Shown piece by piece: positions 8,499 to 17,367 of a DNA stretch of 64,000 nucleotides. Location: contig JAVBWO010000001.1 in assembly GCA_036677375.1 (NCBI GenBank), positions 1 to 64,000 on the forward strand, written 5' to 3'. The stretch comes from JAVBWO01 sp036677375 (GTDB taxonomy: Bacteria > Bacillota > Dehalobacteriia > UBA4068 > UBA4997). The notes under the pieces are model-generated. The model was not told the DNA's origin and made no database searches. It saw only the letters and a list, made by a program, of their open reading frames with translations. Position numbers and translations under genes: made by a program. Every line of letters begins with the position of its first letter. Position 1 is the stretch's first letter.

Positions 8499-8617
8499 TT
8501 GATAACCCTCCTTAACCATCCCGGTCAACCTGACCCGATTGGCTTTGCTCTCAATTTTTATTAAAGATTCATGAACAACAAGCCCGGTTGTATCTGCCCT
8601 TGATGCAAGCTACTGTG

Positions 8618-9616
8618 TTAAAAGCCTTCCTCATGCAACAGCCCCTGAATATCACGAACCCAGGGCATCCATTCTTGCCGGGCCGCCAAGGGTTCCAAGA
8701 CATTCTGAAATGCCTTGGGCCGCAAAGCCACGCCGTTTAAGGATGCCGCTATATTCTCGATAAACCGCACGTCCATAGCGTCGGAATTTACCTGGGCAAA
8801 GACCACTTTCCCTTCTGCCGTTTGCAGACGGATCTGGATATCCCCCCAATTGAAGCGGCGCCCAATTTCAACCTGAAACGCCTGGTTAATGCCTAGCCGA
8901 AAATCGCGGGAAGCGTATTTTTCCGTCAGCCTGGCAATCCTCTCTTGATTCAGGTCGGATTCATGCCACGTTTCAAAACTGCCTTGGCCATAAATTGCGG
9001 AAAAGCTGGCGATCAGCTCCTCCTTCATCCAATCGATGGATAAATCGGGGCAGTAATCTGCCAGATTAGTGACCCGGGAGCGCACGGAATCCACTCCTTT
9101 TGCCTTGATCTTGCCGGGATCTACCGAAAGGTAACGCGGTATTTTCGTCATATCGGCATGCACCAAAATGGTGCCGTGATGGTATGCCATGCCGCTGCCA
9201 TGATAAAAAGCATTGCCGGAAAACTTTTTCCCGTCTACGGTGATATCGTTCCGTCCGGTCTGTTCCGCCTCGATGCCCAGCATCCGTACGGCATCTAAAA
9301 TGACCTTGGTCTGACGGTTCAAATCATAGTCTCTTTCGGACATGACAAAAGTAAAGCACAAATTGCCCATATCGTGATAGACGGCGCCGCCACCGGAAAG
9401 ACGCCGGGCCAAAAAACCCTGTTCCGCTTCCAAAAGCCCCACCTGACACTCTTTCCAAGCATTTTGGTTTTTACCGATGACCACGGTATGCCGGTTCTGC
9501 CACAGATATAAAAGGCAGCTGCCCGGCTCTACCCGCTCCAGCAAATATTCCTCCAAAGCCAGGTTGTGATAAGGGTTTGTGATTGCAGTATCGAGCACCA
9601 TACATTTTGAGATCAT
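8618..9616 (-). CDS. lplA: Lipoate-protein ligase A
   Basis: 332-residue ATP-dependent ligase that attaches free lipoate to lipoyl domains such as GcvH. The catalytic domain has RRLSGGGAVYHD (71-82) and the catalytic lysine K131 in GKKFSGNAF. A C-terminal accessory domain (about 245-332) indicates the two-domain LplA that activates and transfers lipoate by itself. It lies 119 bases upstream of lpd. Context implies scavenging of lipoate for the glycine cleavage system. Confidence 0.95.
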   Translation of the reverse strand: MISKCMVLDTAITNPYHNLALEEYLLERVEPGSCLLYLWQNRHTVVIGKNQNAWKECQVGLLEAEQGFLARRLSGGGAVYHDMGNLCFTFVMSERDYDLNRQTKVILDAVRMLGIEAEQTGRNDITVDGKKFSGNAFYHGSGMAYHHGTILVHADMTKIPRYLSVDPGKIKAKGVDSVRSRVTNLADYCPDLSIDWMKEELIASFSAIYGQGSFETWHESDLNQERIARLTEKYASRDFRLGINQAFQVEIGRRFNWGDIQIRLQTAEGKVVFAQVNSDAMDVRFIENIAASLNGVALRPKAFQNVLEPLAARQEWMPWVRDIQGLLHEEGF

Positions 9617-9737
9617 TCAAACATTCCCCCATCATAAACATTTTGTATGCAAAATTACTATTTCATCTATAGTAATTCAAAAATCGCCGTTTGTAAACAC
9701 CTTTCCCAAAAATCTTTTATGCAAAATTTAATGTTTT

Positions 9738-11573
9738 TTATACAGCTTCTCTTTCAAACTGACTTTGATAAAGCTTGGCATAAAATCCACCGCGCGCCAA
9801 CAGCTCCTGATGCGTGCCTTGTTCCACCACGTTACCCTGGACCAAAACCAAGATCAGATCGGCATCCCGGATGGTGGAAAGCCGGTGCGCAATAATAAAA
9901 CTGGTACGTCCCTCCATTAAGCTGCTCATGGCTCTCTGGATCAAAACTTCCGTCCGGGTATCTACCGCGCTGGTGGCTTCATCCAGGATCAGAATTGGCG
10001 CATCCGCTAAAATAGCGCGGGCTATAGTGATTAATTGGCGCTGCCCCTGGGAAATATTGCTGGCGTCTTCGTTGATGACCATATGATAACCATCGGGCAG
10101 CGTCTGGATAAAGTGATGGGCCGAGGCCGCCGAGGCCGCCCGTATGATCTCTTCGTCCGTGGCATCCGGTTTCCCATAGGCAATGTTTTCCTTGATCGTG
10201 CCCTGAAAGAGCCAGGCATCCTGCAAAACCATCCCGAAAAATTGACGCAGGTCATGACGGCGCATCTCCCGCACATCCACGCCGTCAACCAAAATAGCGC
10301 CTTGATTCACATCATAAAAGCGCATCAAAAGATTGATCAGAGTGGTTTTGCCGGCGCCGGTGGGACCTACAATGGCGATGCGCTGTCCAGGCTCCACATG
10401 GACGCTGAAATCCCGAATGATTTCCTGATCCTCACGATACCCAAAAGTTACATGGTCAAAATCCACACTGCCGGACACATCTTGCGGTTTCAGGGGAACC
10501 ATGTTCTCCGGAACTTCTTCGGCTTCCCCCAAGAATTCAAAGACCCGTTCCGCCGCCGCCATGGTGGACTGCAGCATATTAAAGATCTGCGCCAACTGAG
10601 AAATGGGCTGGGTAAACTGACGGACATATTGTATGAACGCCTGTATACTCCCCACCTGGATGGAACCTTGAATAGCCAAAAAGCCCCCCAGTACACAAAC
10701 CGCCACATAACCGATATTGGAAACAATACCCACAATGGGCATCATCATGCCGGAAAGAAACTGCGCCTTCCAGGCTGCCTGGTACAGTTTTTTATTTTCC
10801 CCACGAAACGTATCGATGGAGCGCTCTTCGCCGTTAAAGGCTTTCATCACGCTGTGCCCGGCATACATTTCCTCCACATGGCCGTTCAAAGAACCCAAAG
10901 CCTTTTGCTGCCGCCGGAAGAAGGTCTGTGATTTCTTCATCACCGTCCTGATGGAAAGAAAGGTGATGGGCAGAATCAAAACGGCGACTAAGGTCATCAA
11001 GGGACTAATAAAGAGCATCATAAAAAAGACCCCGACAACCATGGTGATACTGGTAATCATCTGCAACAGCCCTTGTTGCAGGGTGGAGCCGATGGTGTCC
11101 ACATCATTGGTGATACGGCTCAAAATGTCGCCGTGGCTGGTGCTGTCATAGTAACGCAGAGGGATGCGGTTGATCTTCAGGGAAATCTGCCGCCGCAGCT
11201 GATACGTAATTTTCTGGGTCACTCCGGACATAAAATAATTCTGCAAAAAGGAAAATAGGGAACTGGCAGCATATAACGCCACCAAGATTAAAACAATCTT
11301 ACTAATCAGGGTAAAATTAATACCGCTTTTCGCGTCCAGCATGCCCCGGAAAAGTTCCGTGGTGATATTACCCAAAAGCATGGGCCCCACGATATTGAAA
11401 ACCGTGCTGAGTAAGGCAAAGATGACCACCATCAGGATGACCCAGCGGTAGGGCTTGGCATAGGAAGCCAATTGCTTCATGGTGCCTTTAAAATCTTTCG
11501 GCTTTTCCGCCGGCATCATGCCGTGGCCGCCGCCTATGCGCGGTACGTCGTGCCGTCTTGTTTCATTGCTCAT
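9738..11573 (-). CDS. Heterodimeric ABC exporter subunit (consensus Walker B)
   Basis: 611-residue half-transporter with an N-terminal six-helix ABC exporter domain (about 30-330) and a nucleotide-binding domain: Walker A GPTGAGKTT, signature NISQGQRQ, Walker B ILILDEATSAVD with the catalytic Glu. The signature is degenerate (SQGQ), as in TM288-type partners, while the neighbour has a normal signature but Asp for the catalytic Glu. That reciprocal pattern is typical of heterodimeric multidrug exporters such as TM287/288 or BmrCD. Its ATG overlaps the upstream subunit's stop by 4 bases. The transported substrate is unknown. Confidence 0.93.
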   Translation of the reverse strand: MSNETRRHDVPRIGGGHGMMPAEKPKDFKGTMKQLASYAKPYRWVILMVVIFALLSTVFNIVGPMLLGNITTELFRGMLDAKSGINFTLISKIVLILVALYAASSLFSFLQNYFMSGVTQKITYQLRRQISLKINRIPLRYYDSTSHGDILSRITNDVDTIGSTLQQGLLQMITSITMVVGVFFMMLFISPLMTLVAVLILPITFLSIRTVMKKSQTFFRRQQKALGSLNGHVEEMYAGHSVMKAFNGEERSIDTFRGENKKLYQAAWKAQFLSGMMMPIVGIVSNIGYVAVCVLGGFLAIQGSIQVGSIQAFIQYVRQFTQPISQLAQIFNMLQSTMAAAERVFEFLGEAEEVPENMVPLKPQDVSGSVDFDHVTFGYREDQEIIRDFSVHVEPGQRIAIVGPTGAGKTTLINLLMRFYDVNQGAILVDGVDVREMRRHDLRQFFGMVLQDAWLFQGTIKENIAYGKPDATDEEIIRAASAASAHHFIQTLPDGYHMVINEDASNISQGQRQLITIARAILADAPILILDEATSAVDTRTEVLIQRAMSSLMEGRTSFIIAHRLSTIRDADLILVLVQGNVVEQGTHQELLARGGFYAKLYQSQFEREAV

Positions 11574-13297
11574 GCCAGTTCCTCCTGAGAAAGCTGAGAG
11601 TAAGCGATCTCCCGGTAGACCTCGCAGTTGTCCATCAACTGCCGGTGCGTACCGATTCCCGCGATCTCGCCGTTTTCCAATACCACAATGCGATCCGCAT
11701 CCATAATGGTGCTGATCCGCTGAGCCACAATTAGAATGGTGGCGGTCACTTCTTTTTTCAAAGCCTGGCGCAAAGCACTCTCGGTTTTAAAATCCAAAGC
11801 GGAGAAGCTATCGTCAAAAATCAGTATCTCCGGCTTTTTGGCCAGTGCCCGAGCAATGGAAAGCCGCTGTTTCTGGCCGCCTGAAATATTGGTAGCATCC
11901 TGCGAGATGCGGGAAGCCAGCCCTTCGTCTCTTTCATCGATAAAATCGGCTGCCTGCGCAATGGCGGCTACCCGCCGCAGCTCTTCATCGGCTGCTTCCG
12001 GCGCTCCGTAGGCAAGATTTTCCTGTATGGTACCGGAAAACAGCATGGCTTTTTGTGGTACATAGCCGATCTTCCGCCGCAGCGTTTTTTGCGTCATTTC
12101 CCGCACGTTCACGCCGTCTACCAAAAGACACCCCCCCGTCACATCAAAAAAGCGGGGGATCAGGTTGACCACGGTGCTCTTGCCGCTTCCCGTCCCGCCG
12201 ATAATGGCGGTGGTCTCCCCTGGACGGGCGATAAAAGAAATATTTTTCAGCACCGGCGCTTCGGCATCGGGATAGGCAAAATACACCGAACGAAACTCCA
12301 CCTGCCCCGCCATATCCTGCCGGGGCGCCTGGGGAGCTTGGGGATCGGAAACAGTATTTTTACATTCCAATACCTGGCTGATCCGGACGGCGGAAACCGA
12401 GGCCCGGGGCAGCATGATAAAGACCATGGCAACCAAGAGAAAAGACATCATGATCTGCATAGCATATTGGATAAAGGCCATCATATTGCCAACTTTCAGA
12501 GTCCCCGCAGCAATTTCTCCGGCGCCCACCCATACCACCGCCACCATGGTGAGGTTAAAGATCAGCATAACCGCGGGCTGCATGGAAAACATCATCCGGT
12601 TGAGGAAGATATTGACTCTGGTCAGTTCCCGGTTGACCCCATCAAATTTCTCTTCCTGATAATTTTGAGTATTGAAGGCTCTGATTACCCGCAGTCCCGA
12701 CAGGTTTTCCCGGCTTACCAGGTTTAATTTGTCTACCAAACGCTGTAAAATCTTAAATTTGGGCATGGTGAAAATTGCGAGGCAGGCAATAACCGCAACG
12801 AGAAATGGTATCGCCACCGCCAGAACCCAGGTCATGGAAGGCTGAGTCTGCACTATTTTCAAAACAGCACCAACACCGAGAATAGGCGCCATCAAAACGA
12901 TCCTGAGCAGCATCACCATCACCATCTGAATCTGCTGGACATCATTGGTGGTGCGAGTAATCAGCGAGGCCACGGAGAACTGATCAAATTCCCGCAAGGA
13001 AAAGCTTTCCACCTTGGTAAACACCATATCCCGCAGATCCCGGCTAAAACCTGCCGCCACCCGGGAGGCAAACAAACTGACTCCCACGGCTGCCAATGCT
13101 CCGGCCATGGTAATCAAAATCATTTTTACGCCAACTTGTAGGATATAAGTGGTATTGCCCTGTACAATACCGGTGTCCACAATGTCAGACATGTAATCGG
13201 GTAAAGTTAAATCCACCATCGCCTGACAAAATACCAAAACGACAATCAGAACGATGATCCCTCCATAGGGTTTCAAATATTTTAAGAGTTTCCTCAC
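11570..13297 (-). CDS. Heterodimeric ABC exporter subunit (degenerate Walker B)
   Basis: 575-residue half-transporter: exporter membrane domain (about 15-305), then an NBD with Walker A GGTGSGKST, signature NISGGQKQR and Walker B ILIFDDSFSALD. Asp replaces the catalytic Glu, so this is the TM287/BmrC-like partner with a degenerate site. It starts one base after the marR stop. Family members export drugs or lipids; control by MarR suggests induction by a toxic compound (inference). Confidence 0.93.
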   Translation of the reverse strand: MRKLLKYLKPYGGIIVLIVVLVFCQAMVDLTLPDYMSDIVDTGIVQGNTTYILQVGVKMILITMAGALAAVGVSLFASRVAAGFSRDLRDMVFTKVESFSLREFDQFSVASLITRTTNDVQQIQMVMVMLLRIVLMAPILGVGAVLKIVQTQPSMTWVLAVAIPFLVAVIACLAIFTMPKFKILQRLVDKLNLVSRENLSGLRVIRAFNTQNYQEEKFDGVNRELTRVNIFLNRMMFSMQPAVMLIFNLTMVAVVWVGAGEIAAGTLKVGNMMAFIQYAMQIMMSFLLVAMVFIMLPRASVSAVRISQVLECKNTVSDPQAPQAPRQDMAGQVEFRSVYFAYPDAEAPVLKNISFIARPGETTAIIGGTGSGKSTVVNLIPRFFDVTGGCLLVDGVNVREMTQKTLRRKIGYVPQKAMLFSGTIQENLAYGAPEAADEELRRVAAIAQAADFIDERDEGLASRISQDATNISGGQKQRLSIARALAKKPEILIFDDSFSALDFKTESALRQALKKEVTATILIVAQRISTIMDADRIVVLENGEIAGIGTHRQLMDNCEVYREIAYSQLSQEELA

Positions 13298-13298
13298 G

Positions 13299-13796
13299 CT
13301 ATCCTTTGACTCCTTTCTCGTGCTCCATTGCTGCAGTCACTTTTTCCAGCAATTCCTGGAATTTGCGGCTGTCCTCTTCTCCCAGCACCTCCATGACCGT
13401 CGCGGTGGTCCGGCAAAACTGTCCAAAGGCATCCCGCGTCATCTGCTGCCCCAGGGGAGTCAATTCCACCGTAAAGCGGCGGCGGTCAGCGGGAGAAATG
13501 ACACGGCGGACATAGCCTTGTTTTTCCAAGCTATTCAGGATTGCCGTGACGGCGGGCCGCGAAATCAACATTTCTTGGCTGATCACCGATGGGCTGGGCC
13601 ACTTCCCATGTTTCCGCTTGAAATGACCCACATGAATCATGACGCCGATCTCAGGGGGCTTTAATGGAAACCCAGGACAAGAAGGCCGATAATAATGTAA
13701 AAAACGGTGGATCAAGTGGATCATCGCAGTCAGCCTTTCGTCCTTTTCCGTTTTTACTGTTTTTTCCGTTTTCAAATTTTCCATACCTTCCGGCAT
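13299..13796 (-). CDS. MarR-family transcriptional regulator
   Basis: 165-residue winged-helix regulator. The wHTH core spans about residues 50-120, with PSVISQEMLISRPAVTAILNSLEKQGYVRR as helix-turn-helix and ADRRRFTVELTPLG as the wing. An AAGGAG site lies 8 bases before the start. As the first gene of marR-ABC-ABC it probably represses the exporter operon and itself. The N-terminal lysine- and threonine-rich stretch of about 20 residues is not typical of the family. Confidence 0.93.
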   Translation of the reverse strand: MPEGMENLKTEKTVKTEKDERLTAMIHLIHRFLHYYRPSCPGFPLKPPEIGVMIHVGHFKRKHGKWPSPSVISQEMLISRPAVTAILNSLEKQGYVRRVISPADRRRFTVELTPLGQQMTRDAFGQFCRTTATVMEVLGEEDSRKFQELLEKVTAAMEHEKGVKG

Positions 13797-13841
13797 TGAG
13801 CATTCTCCTTTAATTCAGATTTTTAATTATTCACAAACTTA

Positions 13842-13869
13842 ATTATATCACCAAATCTTTGCAATACAA
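13842..13869 (-). promoter_or_regulatory. Promoter of the marR-ABC operon
   Basis: TTGTAT (13864-13869), 16 bases, TATAAT (13842-13847) on the minus strand, about 45 bases before marR. AT-rich, TAATTA-containing DNA between promoter and gene could be the MarR operator, but no convincing palindrome was found. Between this promoter and the repeat at 13964 I see nothing else. Confidence 0.6.
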
Positions 13870-13963
13870 GAATTTTTTAATGTATTTTCTGTGAAGCCTG
13901 CTCCGGGACAAAATAGGAATGCGTGAAGGACGTCTCTAACTGACCATGAAATGTAAGTGTCTA

Positions 13964-14122
13964 GTACACTGCATCATCTAAAATTGCGATATAGCGGCGA
14001 GGATGTTTTGTACAGAACAAGGCGAAGGATAGAGAAGTACTTTATTTATTCTCAATTAACGACAACGCAGTATTACGCAAAACAGACCGCCGATGACACA
14101 AGGATTCGGCGTTACAGTGTAC
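13964..14122 (+). repeat. Dispersed MITE-like intergenic repeat, copy A
   Basis: 159-bp element with imperfect terminal inverted repeats: GTACACTG at the left end and CAGTGTAC at the right. An inverted second copy lies at 41028-41170. Shared blocks include CATCTAAAATTG, GATATAGCGGC, CAAAACAGACCGCCGATG and ACAAGGATTCGG. No reading frame is conserved between copies. It sits in the 480-base gap between the marR promoter and the cysK terminator. Confidence 0.8.
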
Positions 14123-14217
14123 GAGCATGCTCATTAACGGCAAACCTATAACCGTCTGTTTGAAAAATGATTGCGATTCTTTACAACCTATGGGCAAAAC
14201 CGTCTCAAGCAAACAAA

Positions 14218-14249
14218 ACAGGCCGGTGTTTGATCAAACGCCGGCCTGT
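14218..14249 (-). terminator. Intrinsic terminator of the cysteine synthase gene
   Basis: A perfect GC-rich stem (ACAGGCCGG with CCGGCCTGT, continuing through GTTTGATCAAAC) is followed on the minus strand by TTTGTTTG. It is about 30 bases past the stop of the gene at 14280. Confidence 0.85.
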
Positions 14250-14279
14250 CAATAAATTTTTTAGTTTATATGAAATGAG

Positions 14280-15212
14280 TTATTCAAATAAATCCGTGGT
14301 AAAATAGCGTTCCGCCGTATCCGGTAAAAGCGTAACGACACGGCTTAAGGGCCCCAGTTCACAAGCCAGCCTAATGGCAGCCCATACATTGGAACCGCTG
14401 GAGATGCCAACCATTAGCCCTTCTTCCCGTGCCAAGCGCCGTGCTGTTGCCATGGCGTCTTCATCCCCCACGGTAATGAGTCCGTCAATCAAAGAAGTAT
14501 CCAGATTCACGGGAACAAAACCGTCCCCGATGCCCTGCTGCCGGTGGCTTCCGATGGCTCCTCCGGACAAAATTGCCGCTTCCGCCGGTTCCACGGCATA
14601 AGCCCTCATTTGGGGCCAGGCTTCTTTCAAGCGCCGCACGGTTCCCGTAAAAGAACCGCCGGTGCCGGGGGCGGCTACAAAAGCATCCACCGTTCCGCCG
14701 GCTTGTTCCACGATTTCCGCCCCAGTGGTTTCATAATGGATTTTAGGATTATCCTGGTTTTCAAACTGTTTCAGTAAAAGCACTCTCGGATCTGCCGCAG
14801 CCAGCTTTTCCGCCGCCTGGATGCAGTTGGTGAAGGTTTCGGTAATATTGGAACCCACCGGCGTCAATACCACCTCAGCGCCATATCCTACTACCAATTT
14901 TCTTCTTTCCTCGCTCATGCTCTCCGGCATGAAAATCTTAGCCTGATATCCCATAATGGCGGCGATCTGCGCAATGGCAATCCCTTGATTGCCGCTGGTG
15001 GCTTCCACCAGGACGCTATCTTTTTGCAAACGCCCGTCTTTTAAGGCTCCCCGAATAAGACCATAGGCCGTCCGGGTCTTGATGCTGCCGCCTAAGTTTA
15101 AGTTTTCACATTTTACCAAAACCTCTCCGCCGCCTTCCGGCACTAACCGGTTCAGCCGCACCAGAGGAGTATTTCCCAAAGCTTCTAAGATATGCTTGCA
15201 ATAATGTCCCAT
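14280..15212 (-). CDS. Cysteine synthase family protein (O-acetylserine sulfhydrylase-like)
   Basis: 310-residue fold-type II PLP enzyme. LGNTPLVRL marks the N-terminus, GGSIKTR carries the PLP lysine, EATSGNQGIAIA is the substrate loop, and GTGGSFTGT binds the phosphate. Family members make cysteine from O-acetylserine and sulfide. Two motif positions deviate from CysK: SIKTR rather than SVKDR/SVKCR, and TSGNQG rather than TSGNTG, so the acceptor or donor may differ. The ATG at 15212 (MGHYCKHILEALGN) was chosen over an upstream in-frame TTG because an AGGACAGG site precedes it. No serine acetyltransferase is adjacent. Confidence 0.85.
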   Translation of the reverse strand: MGHYCKHILEALGNTPLVRLNRLVPEGGGEVLVKCENLNLGGSIKTRTAYGLIRGALKDGRLQKDSVLVEATSGNQGIAIAQIAAIMGYQAKIFMPESMSEERRKLVVGYGAEVVLTPVGSNITETFTNCIQAAEKLAAADPRVLLLKQFENQDNPKIHYETTGAEIVEQAGGTVDAFVAAPGTGGSFTGTVRRLKEAWPQMRAYAVEPAEAAILSGGAIGSHRQQGIGDGFVPVNLDTSLIDGLITVGDEDAMATARRLAREEGLMVGISSGSNVWAAIRLACELGPLSRVVTLLPDTAERYFTTDLFE

Positions 15213-15309
15213 TTCACACCTGTCCTTCAATTCCTAGTTACCTACTATGTTAGGCACAACCCTATGTATATTATACGCCGCAAGGCATTTTCCTGCTACC
15301 GCAAAAAAT

Positions 15310-16908
15310 TTATAGCTTGGCCCCAGTTTCCGCGGCCAAAAGCCGCGACAATTCGGCTACCGTGCCCTCCATTGGCACGAAGGCCTCTCCCGCAAGATAC
15401 GTGACCTTTGGTTTCAGCTCATAAACACGGTCCTTAGGACAAGTGAAAGGATCCTCCGCCAGGATCATAAAATCCGCCGTTTTCCCCGGGGCCAGAGTGC
15501 CCCGGACATTTTCCTCATGCAGAGCATACGCGCCGTTTTTTGTATAAGTGCAAAGTGCCTGGTACATGGAAAGGCTTTGCTCTGGGATGGGAAATTCTAC
15601 CATACCCTGGATCTGCAAAAAGGGATTGATTTCCTGCACCGGACAATCGGAACCGCCGCAAACCACGATGCCAGCGTTAAAAAGCGTGGCCAAAGGCACC
15701 TGCCTGGCGATGATTTCCGGTTCCAGAAATTTTTCATAGCTCTTTTGGTAATGGCTGTCAAACCAGGTATAACCGGGCTGCACCGTTACCAGGAGATTCA
15801 AAGCCGCCGCCCGCTTCACCTGATCCGCAGTGGGAAATTCGAAATGATCGATCCGATGCCGTCTGCCGTCGCCGCCTGCCGGCAATAATTCTTCAAATAC
15901 CTGAAGGATCTCTTCGATGGCTTCGGTGCCGATGGCATGAACCGTTATTTGATAACCAGCGTCAAGTCCCGCGCGTACCATTTTACGGCAGTCCTCATAG
16001 GAATAATAACGGTGACCGAAATTGGCAGGCTCATGACGGTAAGGAACCTTAAAAGAAGCGGAGCGGGAGCCAATGGAGCCGTCCATCTCCCAACAACCGC
16101 AGCCGCCCAATCTTTTTTGCGCCATATAAGGCAGGTAACAGGCAGCTTTTTGAGGATCGGTGTACTGTACGAAAAGACGAACGCCGATGGGAAGCTTTCC
16201 GACATATTCCACCATGGTTTTGGTAGGCAGATCATCCGGGGAATCTCCATTGCCGTCTAAAGCACACAAGCAGGTGATGCCACAGGCAGCCGCCTCGTTG
16301 ACAAAAGCGGCGATGCCCTTGGCCTGGTGGCACGGTTCCTGCTTCGCCGCAATAAAATCGGCAACCTTGCCTTGATTGAACTCGAATTCCGCTCCGCACA
16401 AGATACCGTTATGATCTTCGGGATCAATCCCCAGGGTTTGCAAAACCGAGGTGGAATAAGAACCGGAATGCAAATCCATGCTGTAGATCACCACATCCAG
16501 CCCCGGCGCCCAAGCATCCAACTCAAAACGGTTAGGCAACCGCGCCTCCTCTATCGATGCAATGATATAATTATTGGCCACTAAAATGCCTTGTGCGTCC
16601 GCCGCCGCTTTTCGGATCATGGCTTCCACACCTTTCAAGTCATGGGGTTCCAAACGGTCGTTTACCACATGGCTGATATTAATGGCGACGCCATGAGCGT
16701 TGATGGCGTTCAAAAGATGCAAATGGCTGTCAATAAAACCTGGCAGCACATAGCCGCCCTGCAGATCGACGGTCTCTGCCGCTTCGGGCAACTGGTTCTT
16801 ATCATACAACCCGATGATTTTGCCGTCCTGAATGCCCATGGCCCCAAAGGCTTTGCCTTCGGCTTCCATGGTATAGATTTTCCCATTATAAAAAAGTTTA
16901 TCAATCAT
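15310..16908 (-). CDS. YtcJ-like metal-dependent amidohydrolase
   Basis: About 532-residue member of the amidohydrolase superfamily (YtcJ / N-substituted formamide deformylase type). It shows a composite beta-sandwich start (LFYNGKIYTME), the metal motif FIDSHLHLL, HAIGTEAIEEIL, HRIDHFEF, and GGSDCPV near the C-terminus with the catalytic Asp. No signal peptide, so it is cytoplasmic. The substrate cannot be deduced; the family includes deformylases and cyclic-amide hydrolases. The start is uncertain between 16929 and 16908. The later ATG is preferred because the conserved domain begins right after it. Confidence 0.88.
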   Translation of the reverse strand: MIDKLFYNGKIYTMEAEGKAFGAMGIQDGKIIGLYDKNQLPEAAETVDLQGGYVLPGFIDSHLHLLNAINAHGVAINISHVVNDRLEPHDLKGVEAMIRKAAADAQGILVANNYIIASIEEARLPNRFELDAWAPGLDVVIYSMDLHSGSYSTSVLQTLGIDPEDHNGILCGAEFEFNQGKVADFIAAKQEPCHQAKGIAAFVNEAAACGITCLCALDGNGDSPDDLPTKTMVEYVGKLPIGVRLFVQYTDPQKAACYLPYMAQKRLGGCGCWEMDGSIGSRSASFKVPYRHEPANFGHRYYSYEDCRKMVRAGLDAGYQITVHAIGTEAIEEILQVFEELLPAGGDGRRHRIDHFEFPTADQVKRAAALNLLVTVQPGYTWFDSHYQKSYEKFLEPEIIARQVPLATLFNAGIVVCGGSDCPVQEINPFLQIQGMVEFPIPEQSLSMYQALCTYTKNGAYALHEENVRGTLAPGKTADFMILAEDPFTCPKDRVYELKPKVTYLAGEAFVPMEGTVAELSRLLAAETGAKL

Positions 16909-16929
16909 CCCGATATCTTCTTTCCCCAT

Positions 16930-17367
16930 TGTTCTTGTTAATTTCTTAGGTTATATTTTTATATTTTTCGCTTTTGTAGATATGGATATGGAACGGCGGT
17001 TTGACTGGAAGTGGCGCCGTGACAGCATCAGATAGACATCTGTTATTTTTTAAACAGTTTCTTCGTTAAGCTTTTAAACTTTTACGGGAATAGCCTGCGT
17101 GAATCCCTATCAAAGTGATATCCTAAGAGCCTACCCATTATTATAATCCGGGGCCAATAAAAAAGAAAGTAAATGATACCGTGTGGTATCAATTTCCAAA
17201 AGATGGTTAAAAAAGTGTTTTCAGAGAAAGCGGACGCCACACAATAAAAAACGCCTGCCGCATGGCAAAAAATGCCACGTGAATAGGCGTTCCCCAGCAA
17301 AAAACCGGCCATTCACCCGGTGTTTACCTGTTGTTTACCTGTTGTTTCTGCAAAATCCTGCAATCAC
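16930..17367. other. 438-base intergenic region with tandem terminators
   Basis: Apart from two terminators for the minus-strand gene ending at 17368, the region holds an 11-bp direct repeat (TGTTTACCTGT twice plus a partial third, 17321-17348). The remaining DNA is AT-rich, includes a TACCGTGTGGTAT palindrome near 17178, and shows no convincing gene. The promoter of the amidohydrolase must lie here but was not pinned down. Confidence 0.6.
17249..17291 (-). terminator. Terminator downstream of the UroD/RACE genes
   Basis: A long hairpin with outer arms AACGCCT / AGGCGTT and inner arms TGGCA / TGCCA is followed by TTTTTATT on the minus strand. A second, shorter terminator (ACCGG / CCGGT then TTTTTT, 17302-17321) precedes it, giving a tandem pair. 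Confidence 0.8.

Noticed and set aside
13957..14151. Possible small ORF within the repeat element
   Set aside because: The frame is not preserved in the second copy of the element, so the repeat is non-coding.
17082..17312. 76-codon minus-strand frame in the gap before the UroD-like gene
   Set aside because: It overlaps two terminators and has no recognisable domain; composition is non-coding.
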